A stretch of 6,557 bases of DNA, from the NCBI GenBank assembly GCA_945903655.1, contig CAMDOY010000214.1, forward strand, positions 1 through 6,557. The letters run 5' to 3'. The notes beneath the pieces were generated by a model. The model saw only the letters and a list, made by a program, of their open reading frames with translations. It was not told where the DNA came from and searched no databases. Position numbers and translations under genes: made by a program. Origin of the DNA: Rhizobium sp. Q54 (lineage in GTDB: Bacteria > Pseudomonadota > Alphaproteobacteria > Rhizobiales > Beijerinckiaceae). The first letter of the stretch is position 1. The number at the start of each line of letters is the position of its first letter. Positions 1 to 5,702 of the stretch are shown one piece after another.

Positions 1-94
1 CGAGCACGTCGAGCAGCACGACAGGGCCGCCCGCCGCCAGCAGATCAGCCAGACCGGCGACGGAGATGAGAGTCCTTGACCGCGCCTCGCTCAT
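1..94 (-). CDS. Probable rhodanese-type sulfurtransferase, N-terminal fragment
   Basis: Only the first 31 codons are in the window; the gene continues beyond base 1. The ATG at 94-92 is preceded on the minus strand by a GAGGG ribosome-binding site (bases 101-105) at normal spacing, and it begins 13 bp after the stop codon of the dioxygenase, so the two are probably co-transcribed. The peptide starts MSEARSRTLISVAGLADLLA and goes on to a hydrophobic strand (PVVLLDVL). An ISV-x-x-LADLL helix followed by a VVLLDV strand is the usual opening of rhodanese / thiosulfate or 3-mercaptopyruvate sulfurtransferases, where the text reads 'VS..WLA..L....V.VLDVR'. Those enzymes transfer sulfane sulfur through a catalytic cysteine, which would lie outside this window. 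There is no signal peptide, so the protein is expected in the cytoplasm. The family call is inferred from a short stretch and could be wrong; that this is a real gene start is better supported. Confidence 0.5.
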   Translation of the reverse strand, partial: MSEARSRTLISVAGLADLLAAGGPVVLLDVL

Positions 95-107
95 GTCGCG
101 CCCTCGC

Positions 108-983
108 TCAGGCCGTCATGGTGGCGCGGTAGAGCACGCGGCGTCCGCCGCCCGCATAGTCCTTGATGCCCTTGTGCTGCACCACGCGGTTGTCCCAGAC
201 CGCCAGCGCGCCCTTGGTCCAGCTGTAGCGCACGGTGGCCTCCGGCGACTTGATCATGTCGAAGAGGATGCCGAGGATGTTCTGGCTCATGATGCGGCTG
301 ACGCCCTTGATATAGCCCGCATAGGACTCGTTCACGGCGATCCACTTGCGGCCAGTCTCCGGATGCACGCGCACCAGCGGCATTTCGAAGGGAGGCATCC
401 GGATGCGGGCCTTGGTGGCCTCCTCGGCGTCCAGATAGCGGTCGGTGATATGGCCTGTCGCGTCGGCGGACTGGACCACGGTCAGGCTCTCCAGATAGGC
501 CGCGAAGAGCGGGTCGAGCTGCTCGTAGACCCAGGCCGTGTTGCTGAAAATCGTGTCGCCGCCGAATTCGGGAAGCTGTTGCGCGAAGAGCGCAGTGAAG
601 GCCGGAGCGTCCGGACGGAAGCCGCCATCCGCATGCCAGATGTGGTTGCGAAGGTTCTTGTCCTTGAGGGAGTCGATCATCGTGGCGTCCGGATTTTCCG
701 GCGCGCGCGGCGTGTGGGGACCGGCGTAGTGGAAAAACTCGCCCAGAAAGCCCGCGAAAGCGGTGAAATTCTCGGCGGTGACCGTACCCGGCTCGAAAAC
801 CACCAGGCCCCGATTGTGCAGCAGATGGCGCATGGCCACGCGCGCTTCCTCGCCGAGCAGCTTGCCATCAAAGCGCAGGCCAGACACCAGCGAGCCGACG
901 GCTGGCTGCAACTGGGTGACGCGGACACCTGCGGGCATTGTGGACTCGGACACGAGCCGGACTGGAGCGTTTCCTGATGACAT
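108..983 (-). CDS. TauD/TfdA-family Fe(II)/2-oxoglutarate-dependent dioxygenase
   Basis: A 291-residue cytoplasmic enzyme, full length for the TauD/TfdA family. Such enzymes use O2 and 2-oxoglutarate to hydroxylate a substrate next to a heteroatom; taurine, alkyl sulfonates, sulfate esters and phenoxyacetates are known substrates. The iron-binding facial triad is visible: H117 and D119 in WHADGG, and the distal H270 in DNRVVQHKGIKDY. R286 in RRVLYRAT matches the 2-oxoglutarate-binding arginine, 16 residues after the histidine as in this family. The GGDT turn (residues 141-144) and the following SNTAWVYEQL are also typical. The ATG at 983 has AAAGG nine bases upstream; an internal ATG (residue 16) is possible but has a weaker site. 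It lies 90 bp downstream of a TTT receptor and 13 bp upstream of a probable sulfurtransferase. That setting favours a sulfonate or similar organosulfur substrate but does not prove it, so the symbol tauD is not assigned. Confidence 0.9.
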   Translation of the reverse strand: MSSGNAPVRLVSESTMPAGVRVTQLQPAVGSLVSGLRFDGKLLGEEARVAMRHLLHNRGLVVFEPGTVTAENFTAFAGFLGEFFHYAGPHTPRAPENPDATMIDSLKDKNLRNHIWHADGGFRPDAPAFTALFAQQLPEFGGDTIFSNTAWVYEQLDPLFAAYLESLTVVQSADATGHITDRYLDAEEATKARIRMPPFEMPLVRVHPETGRKWIAVNESYAGYIKGVSRIMSQNILGILFDMIKSPEATVRYSWTKGALAVWDNRVVQHKGIKDYAGGGRRVLYRATMTA

Positions 984-1031
984 CTGGCGGAGCCTTTCTG
1001 ATTAAGCTTCGAGAACTAAGATATAGAATGC

Positions 1032-1047
1032 GGCGCCCGGCGGCGCC
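1032..1047 (-). other. GC-rich inverted repeat between receptor and dioxygenase genes
   Basis: GGCGCC occurs at 1032-1037 and again at 1042-1047 with a 4-base loop, giving a 6-bp GC-only hairpin in the 90-bp gap between the receptor stop and the dioxygenase start. On the transcribed (minus) strand it is followed by GCATTCTATATCTTAG, which is A/T-rich but has no true U-run. It could be a weak intrinsic terminator or attenuator, an mRNA-stability hairpin, or chance in GC-rich DNA. Confidence 0.3.
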
Positions 1048-1073
1048 TCGTCAAGCCGGTGAACAAAACTTGA

Positions 1074-2168
1074 TCAGGGCGTGCCTGGGCTTCCGCTCCC
1101 GAGACCCATCGCCTGTTTACGCAACGCCTGGGTGCGTTCGACCACGGCGGTGGGGGTGCGGTAGAGGCGCTCCACCCGGGCGGCGAGGTCCTCACCGGAG
1201 GCCGGGCTGATGTCAAGCTTCTGCTTTTGCGCCTCGGCCAGGAAGGCGGGGTCCTTGAGGGCTGCGGCCAGACCAGCGCGCAGCGCCGCTTCCCGGTCCT
1301 TGGGGATGCCGGGCGGGGCGAAGACGGGGCGGCCCAGCGCAAGGGTGGCGTCGAGGAACTCGAAGGTTTCCCGTGTTTCCGGCGTGGTCGCGAAATCATA
1401 GATGGAGGGCGCGTCGAATTCGGGGTGCTTGCCCTTGCCCAGATGGGCGATGATGCGCCAGTTTCCGGCCTTGTAGTCGTCCCACTCCTGGGTCTGGAGC
1501 GCCGCCCAGCTCCAGCCGATCAGCCCCACGGTCTCGCCCCGCCGCACGGACAGGCGCTCCTCGGCCTTGCCGGTGTAGCCCGATACGATCTTGAATTTCG
1601 TGCCGATGGTGGCGTTGAGCACGGCGGGCCAGATGTAGTCGTCGGAGGCGGGGCCATCGACGGCCACCGCGAATTCCTTCATCTGCGCATCCCTGATGCT
1701 GTCGATGCCCCGGTCCTTCCAGGTCACCGCGATGAAGGCCTCGTCGTTGAGGCTGGCGAGCCAGGAGAATTTCGTGGGGTCGAAGCGGGCCTCCTTGGTG
1801 CCCAAAAGCGGCTCCACCAGCACCGAGCGCTGGGTGATGCCGATGGTGAGCCCATCGCGCGGGGCCACATTGTAGAGCCAGTTGGTGGCGCGCATGCCCG
1901 CTGCGCCGGTCATGTTCTGTACGACCACATTGGGATTGCCGGGAAGGTGGCGCTCCAGATGCCGCGCCAGCGTGCGCGCATATTGATCGTAGCCGCCGCC
2001 TGCGGCCAGAGCCACGATGAAATTGATGCTTTTGCCCTTGAATGCGGCCTCGACGTTGTCTGATGCGCTGTCCTGCGCAGAGCAGCGCTCAAGCGGCGCT
2101 GCGGCGCATAAAGCGACCAAACCCGCCATGGCGCAGTTCAACGCCCATCCCTTTGACCCAGCCGCCAC
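1074..2168 (-). CDS. TTT-type (TctC/Bug-like) periplasmic solute-binding protein
   Basis: A secreted receptor of about 364 residues that should bind a small organic anion in the periplasm and deliver it to a tripartite tricarboxylate transporter. Numbering from the GTG at 2168, a positively charged start (K6) and a hydrophobic stretch (about 9-25) end in a likely signal-peptidase site at CSA-Q (after 31). Family hallmarks follow: AAGGGYDQYAR (55-65), the glycine-rich loop carrying the conserved Asp, then LPGNPNVVVQNMTGAAG and NWLYNVAPRDGLTIG (75-110). These match the longer TTT-receptor branch rather than classical short Bug proteins. Start choice: no ATG lies at a sensible place. GTG at 2168 has CAGGGAG 8 bases upstream and is preferred; an upstream GTG at 2177 in the same frame, or TTG/ATG codons downstream (ATG at 2129), are alternatives. 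No TctA/TctB membrane subunits are in the window. It is divergent from the second receptor and heads the dioxygenase unit. Confidence 0.87.
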   Translation of the reverse strand: MAAGSKGWALNCAMAGLVALCAAAPLERCSAQDSASDNVEAAFKGKSINFIVALAAGGGYDQYARTLARHLERHLPGNPNVVVQNMTGAAGMRATNWLYNVAPRDGLTIGITQRSVLVEPLLGTKEARFDPTKFSWLASLNDEAFIAVTWKDRGIDSIRDAQMKEFAVAVDGPASDDYIWPAVLNATIGTKFKIVSGYTGKAEERLSVRRGETVGLIGWSWAALQTQEWDDYKAGNWRIIAHLGKGKHPEFDAPSIYDFATTPETRETFEFLDATLALGRPVFAPPGIPKDREAALRAGLAAALKDPAFLAEAQKQKLDISPASGEDLAARVERLYRTPTAVVERTQALRKQAMGLGSGSPGTP

Positions 2169-2176
2169 CGCGCCCA

Positions 2177-2183
2177 CTCCCTG
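2177..2183 (-). promoter_or_regulatory. Ribosome-binding site deciding the GTG start of the minus-strand receptor
   Basis: CAGGGAG on the minus strand lies 8 bases before the GTG at 2168-2166. The alternative GTG at 2177-2175 shares its first base with this motif, so it would have no properly spaced site of its own. The in-frame upstream stop is a TGA at 2201-2199, which limits the possible starts to this short stretch. Confidence 0.45.
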
Positions 2184-2325
2184 ACGTTCCGACTTGCATC
2201 ATCAGCGCCTGCAACCCATCATCCCGGATGGTCAGATGATCTTCAAGGCAGGCGCGATAAACTTCTTTCCACAATAGCGCATGACCGGCCAAAGGGCTAT
2301 GGCTGGGTCGCCTTGACGGGGCGCG

Positions 2326-2338
2326 GCGTTGACAACGC
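2326..2338. promoter_or_regulatory. 13-bp perfect palindrome, candidate operator
   Basis: GCGTTGACAACGC is a perfect inverted repeat of 6 bp on each side of a single central A. It contains TTGACA (2329-2334), which equals a consensus -35 element on the plus strand, though no good -10 follows at 16-18 bp. An overlapping longer hairpin is possible from GGCGCG (2320-2325) and CGCGCC (2336-2341). Size and symmetry fit a dimeric repressor such as a GntR-family regulator, whose sites are short palindromes of this kind. No regulator gene is in the window, so the assignment is inferred. Confidence 0.35.
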
Positions 2339-2441
2339 GCCTTCCCCTACGCGAACATCCTGCGGCAGGTCTGAACAGGGTTGATCAAACTCCCGCCAGA
2401 CAAGAGCTTTTATAAGACATACAGCCGGAAGGACTATCGGA

Positions 2442-3413
2442 ATGCGTCGCTCTTTCACCAAGGTCATTGCTGCTGCGCTCCTGTTTGCAGGACTGGCGGC
2501 CCATGCCGAAGCGCAGACCTGGCCGAGCAAGCCCATCCGAATCATCGTCCCCTTCGCGCCCGGCGGGGCGATTGATGTGATGGCGCGCTTGTTGGCGGCG
2601 AAGATGCAGGAGTCCCTGCAATCGACGGTCATCATCGAAAACAAGCCGGGCGTGGGCGGAAATCTGGGGGCTGATTATGTCGCCAAGCAACCGGCTGATG
2701 GTTACACGATTTTATACAACACAAACGGTCAAGCCATCTCTCCCGCCACATACAAGTCTCTGCCTTTCGACCCCTTCAAGGATTTCATTGCTGTCACCCA
2801 GCTCTTTTCCTCCAATCTTCTGCTGGCCGCCAATACGAAGGTGCAAGCCAGGAATTTGCCGGAACTGGTGACGCTCGCCAAGGCGAACCCGGGCAAGTTG
2901 AACTACGGTTCGTCAGGCGTCGGCAATCCCCTGCATCTGACCATGGAGTTGTTGAAACTGCGCACCGGCATGGAGATCCAGATGGTGCCATTCAAAAGCG
3001 ATGGTGAAATCATCAACGCGCTGCTGACGGGCGATGTGGATGTCGCCGTCATTCCGGCGGTGACGGGCAAGGAGCATGTGCTCGGCGGCGCCCTGCGCGG
3101 TCTGGCGATGACCGCCAGCCATCGCGCCAAGGGCATGGACGTGCCAACCGTCGCCGAGCAGGGCGTGCCGGACTTCAATTCGGGAGGGTGGCAGGGATTG
3201 TTCGTCGCCGCCCGGACTCCCGACGATATCGTCAGGCGCATCCAGGTTGAATCGAAGAAAGCCTTCCAGTCGCCGGATATGCAGGCGCGCGTTGAAAATT
3301 TTGCGCTCGCCAATGTCTTTTCGACGACCGAAGAGTTCACGGTCTTCTACAAGGCCGAGGTCGAAAATTTCAAACGCATTGTTCGCGACGCCAGGATCGG
3401 CCTGCAGGAATAG
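2442..3413 (+). CDS. Bug/TctC-family periplasmic solute-binding protein (TTT receptor)
   Basis: A 323-residue receptor of the standard length for the Bug (TctC) family. These are high-affinity periplasmic proteins that capture carboxylates, amino acids or aromatic acids for tripartite tricarboxylate transporters or for sensing. The signal peptide is clear: MRRSFTK, a hydrophobic core, then AEA-Q with cleavage after residue 24. The mature protein opens with the family's W-P-x-K-P-I-R sequence and the ligand loop PFAPGGAIDVMAR (37-49), in which D45 is the conserved acid. IENKPGVGGNLG and ADGYTIL (65-91), NYGSSGVG (154-161), GDVDVAV (197-203) and PTVAEQGVPDF (234-244) follow in the expected order. 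The ATG has GGAAGGA 8 bases upstream. It is monocistronic as far as can be seen: the next plus-strand gene starts 93 bp later and is unrelated in function. TctA/TctB partners are absent here, as is common for orphan Bug receptors. The ligand cannot be predicted. Confidence 0.93.
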   Translation: MRRSFTKVIAAALLFAGLAAHAEAQTWPSKPIRIIVPFAPGGAIDVMARLLAAKMQESLQSTVIIENKPGVGGNLGADYVAKQPADGYTILYNTNGQAISPATYKSLPFDPFKDFIAVTQLFSSNLLLAANTKVQARNLPELVTLAKANPGKLNYGSSGVGNPLHLTMELLKLRTGMEIQMVPFKSDGEIINALLTGDVDVAVIPAVTGKEHVLGGALRGLAMTASHRAKGMDVPTVAEQGVPDFNSGGWQGLFVAARTPDDIVRRIQVESKKAFQSPDMQARVENFALANVFSTTEEFTVFYKAEVENFKRIVRDARIGLQE

Positions 3414-3439
3414 GCGCTCACCGCATTGACGACGTTAAG

Positions 3440-3464
3440 GGGCGCCGATGGTCTTAGGTCGCCC
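3440..3464 (+). other. Weak inverted repeat downstream of the plus-strand receptor
   Basis: GGGCG (3440-3444) can pair with CGCCC (3460-3464) around a 15-base loop in the 93-bp gap between the receptor stop and the TPR gene. There is no U-run after it, so it is at best a poor terminator. It is noted because this gap should separate two functionally unrelated genes. Confidence 0.2.
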
Positions 3465-3506
3465 TCCCTGATTAAGCCTGCTCCGTGCTGATCTGAGGCC
3501 TGGTGA

Positions 3507-5672
3507 ATGACTCAACAGAAACTGGAGATGGCCTTTGCGCTTCACCAACAGGGGCGGCTGGATGAGGCGCGGCGGCTTTACGAAGCGATCATCGACACGG
3601 ACCCAGGGCATTTTGACGTTTTGCACCTGCTGGGTCTTGTCTCCCATCAAATGGGGGCGCTGCAGCAAGCCGAGCGATTCTATCTGACCGCCATAGAGAT
3701 CAAATCTGATTTTGCGCAAGTCTACACAAGTTATGCGCGGGTGCTGCATGACTTGAAGCGTTATGAGGAAGCTCTCGCCTGTCACGACCTGGCGATCCGC
3801 TTGAACCCGATGGATGCGGACGCCTTCACTGAGCGTGGCGTGTTGCTCAAAGACATGATGCGATTGGAAGAGGCCCTCGTCAGTTATGAAAAGAGCATAT
3901 TGATCGCGCCAGACGGTCCCTTGGCCTACAATAACTGTGGCGGCGCTTTCCAGGATCTCGGGCGATATGACGAGGCCATTGCACGTTACGATGAAGCTGC
4001 CGCGCTAGACCCCGATTACGCAGTTGCGCATTCGAACCGTGGCGTCGCCCTTCGACGGATGAAGCGGCCGGATGAGGCGATTCTGAGCTACGAAAGGGCG
4101 ATCTGCGTTCAACCCGATTTTGCTGACGCATATTTGAACCTGGCCAACCTTTCTCTCGAAATGAAGACATTCGAAGAGGCGATCACAAGTTATGAAAAGT
4201 GCATTTTCCTGAAGCCAGATCTCCCCGACGCTTTTGGTGGTCTTGGAAACACATTCCAGGCGTTAAAGAAGTTTGAAGAGGCGGTTACAAGCTATGATGA
4301 CGCCATCGCGTTGCGGCCAGATTATGCGGAGGCCTATTCCAATCGCGGAGAATCATTGAAGGCTTTGGGCCGGTTGGAGAACGCGATCGCCAGCCACGGG
4401 CGTGCGATCATCATAAGACCAGATTACGCCGAGGCGCATTATAATGGCGGCAATGCGCTCATGGCCATGAACCATCCTGATGCGGCAGTCGATAGCTATG
4501 ACCTTGCGCTGTCCTTGAAGCCTGACTATCCCGAAGCTTATAACAACCGCGCCATCGCCCTGGTGGATCTCATGCGCATGGATGAGGCGGTGGCGAATTA
4601 TGATCAAGCCCTTCATCTGAAGCCTCATTACGTCGAAGCTCATTCGAACCGTGGAATTCCTCTGGCCGCCCTGAAACGTTTTGAGGCAGCCATCGCCAGT
4701 TATGATAAGGCGATTTCATTTGATGCGGAATATGCGGACGCATATTGGAACAAATCAGCAGCGTGTCTGTTGGTTGGCGATTTCCACAGTGGATGGGCAC
4801 TATATGAATGGCGAAAAAAGAAGAAGCTTCCGCAAGGTGACCGCCTCTTTTCGAAACCTTGCTGGCTTGGGCGCGAGCCCCTTTCGGGCAAGTCCATCTT
4901 TGTTCACGCCGAGCAGGGTCTTGGCGATGTCATTCAATTTTCTCGCTACATTGCATGCTTGAATGAACGTTCCGCCAAAGTATTTTTTGCCCCGCGTGCA
5001 AATCTCAAGGCCCTCATGCAAGGGCTGGACGGCGTCCATGAAATTGTCGATGAACATGATGATGCGCTGGAATTCGATTATCATATCCCTCTGCTGAGTT
5101 TGCCTCTGGCTTTCCAAACCGATCTGTCCACGATCCCTGCAAAGACATCCTATTTAGGGGTTGCTGAGGATCGCGTTGCGCTTTGGCGCCAACAACTGGG
5201 TGATCATGGCTTCAAGATCGGCATTTGCTGGCAGGGCAGCAAAAACAAGATCGATGCGGGGCGTTCATTCCCCGTCAGCCAGTTTCATGCGCTTTCGCAG
5301 ACGCCCCATGTCCGCCTCATCAGCCTCCATAAGGGCGAGGGGGAGCCGCAATTGGCCGACTTGCCGCCTGATATGAGAGTGGAGAGTCTGGGTGACGATT
5401 TCGATGCGGGGGCTGATGCTTTTCTGGATACCGCAGCTGTGATGAAATGCTGCGACCTCGTCATCACTTCCGATACATCCATTGCGCATCTGGCGGGAGC
5501 TCTGGGTGTAAAGACATGGCTCGCCTTGCAATATGTGCCGGATTGGCGGTGGCTGCTGGATCGGGACGATTCCCCCTGGTATCCCACCATGCGCTTGTTC
5601 CGTCAGAAAACCCCGGGGGATTGGGATGGCGTCTTTGCGCAGATCGTTAAAAGTCTGCGCGCAGAGTTATGA
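3507..5672 (+). CDS. TPR-repeat protein with C-terminal GT-B glycosyltransferase-like domain
   Basis: A 721-residue protein with no signal peptide or membrane segment, so probably cytoplasmic. Residues 2-409 are twelve consecutive 34-residue TPR units, with a further half unit to about 437. The canonical pattern (aromatic-x-x-R/L-G at 4-8, A20, Y24, A27, P32) is seen best at 274-307. A conserved GW-x-LYEWR linker (429-435) leads to a domain resembling the heptosyltransferase/GT9 GT-B fold: HAEQGLGDVIQFSRY (467-481) in the N-lobe, GICWQGS (572-578) between lobes, and SDTSIAHLAGALG (655-667), the usual sugar-nucleotide-binding signature. Such proteins are thought to use the TPR superhelix to hold a protein or polymer acceptor for sugar transfer, by analogy with O-GlcNAc transferase; this role is inferred. 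The ATG at 3507 has TGAGG 8 bases upstream. Its stop is 30 bp from the end of a convergent gene. Codon use is more A/T-rich than in the genes at 108-2168. Confidence 0.88.
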   Translation: MTQQKLEMAFALHQQGRLDEARRLYEAIIDTDPGHFDVLHLLGLVSHQMGALQQAERFYLTAIEIKSDFAQVYTSYARVLHDLKRYEEALACHDLAIRLNPMDADAFTERGVLLKDMMRLEEALVSYEKSILIAPDGPLAYNNCGGAFQDLGRYDEAIARYDEAAALDPDYAVAHSNRGVALRRMKRPDEAILSYERAICVQPDFADAYLNLANLSLEMKTFEEAITSYEKCIFLKPDLPDAFGGLGNTFQALKKFEEAVTSYDDAIALRPDYAEAYSNRGESLKALGRLENAIASHGRAIIIRPDYAEAHYNGGNALMAMNHPDAAVDSYDLALSLKPDYPEAYNNRAIALVDLMRMDEAVANYDQALHLKPHYVEAHSNRGIPLAALKRFEAAIASYDKAISFDAEYADAYWNKSAACLLVGDFHSGWALYEWRKKKKLPQGDRLFSKPCWLGREPLSGKSIFVHAEQGLGDVIQFSRYIACLNERSAKVFFAPRANLKALMQGLDGVHEIVDEHDDALEFDYHIPLLSLPLAFQTDLSTIPAKTSYLGVAEDRVALWRQQLGDHGFKIGICWQGSKNKIDAGRSFPVSQFHALSQTPHVRLISLHKGEGEPQLADLPPDMRVESLGDDFDAGADAFLDTAAVMKCCDLVITSDTSIAHLAGALGVKTWLALQYVPDWRWLLDRDDSPWYPTMRLFRQKTPGDWDGVFAQIVKSLRAEL
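3510..4733 (+). repeat. Twelve tandem 102-bp units encoding TPR motifs
   Basis: The first part of the TPR gene is built of exactly 102-bp units without any insertion or deletion. The residue at the same TPR position (Ala or Val just before the aromatic) falls at 38, 72, 106 and so on every 34 residues to 412. Units differ clearly at the DNA level, with short shared strings such as those encoding SYDxAI and PDYAEA. This is an old, diverged array, not a recent DNA expansion. Confidence 0.85.
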
Positions 5673-5698
5673 CGGCCCCATCCTGCTGCTCTGCAGAC
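5653..5698. terminator. Inverted repeats at the convergent gene ends, possible bidirectional terminator
   Basis: The end of the TPR gene and the 30-bp convergent gap hold nested complementary strings. GTCTGC (5653-5658) pairs with GCAGAC (5693-5698), GCAGAG (5661-5666) pairs with CTCTGC (5689-5694), and TCTGCGCGCAGA (5654-5665) is itself a perfect 12-bp palindrome. The alternatives compete for the same bases. Position between converging genes suits a bidirectional transcription end, but there is no T-run on either strand. Confidence 0.3.
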
Positions 5699-5702
5699 CC
5701 AA

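Larger units (their letters stand above)
2169..2441. promoter_or_regulatory. Divergent intergenic control region between the two TTT receptors
   Basis: About 270 bp without a supported gene, lying between divergently transcribed receptor genes, so it should hold both promoters. Visible elements are a perfect 13-bp palindrome (2326-2338), an 8-bp palindrome TTGATCAA (2381-2388), and a TATAAG hexamer at 2411-2416, which is 5 of 6 to the -10 consensus but has no good -35 at 17 bp. A GGAAGGA ribosome-binding site for the plus-strand gene lies at 2427-2433. No strong sigma-70 promoter pair could be read on either strand; alphaproteobacterial promoters are often weakly conserved. No riboswitch or terminator was recognised. 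Confidence 0.5.

Noticed and set aside
66..977. A 303-codon plus-strand open frame covering nearly the whole dioxygenase gene
   Set aside because: It is antisense to a gene with clear family motifs. Its translation is rich in His, Arg, Gly and Ala with no recognisable domain, as expected when the opposite strand is GC-rich coding DNA.
1227..2063. A 278-codon plus-strand open frame opposite the minus-strand receptor
   Set aside because: Same reason: it is an antisense shadow of a receptor with conserved motifs, of low-complexity composition and with no family resemblance.
2089..2292. A 67-codon minus-strand frame in the divergent region running into the receptor gene
   Set aside because: It begins with TTG without a ribosome-binding site, overlaps the receptor's signal-peptide region in another frame, and shows no recognisable motif. 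A small leader peptide cannot be excluded, but nothing supports it.
2411..2416. TATAAG as a firm -10 promoter element for the plus-strand receptor
   Set aside because: The hexamer is good, but the sequence 16-18 bp upstream (around 2388-2395) does not resemble a -35. TTGATC at 2381 is too far away (24-bp spacer).
3510..4733. The 102-bp periodicity as a mobile-element, CRISPR-like or satellite repeat
   Set aside because: The period matches 34-residue TPR units in one open frame, and the units are strongly diverged at the DNA level. It is protein-level repetition.
4700..5117. Several minus-strand frames of 65-105 codons inside the TPR/glycosyltransferase gene
   Set aside because: They overlap a well-supported coding region and show no family resemblance. 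They are antisense shadows.
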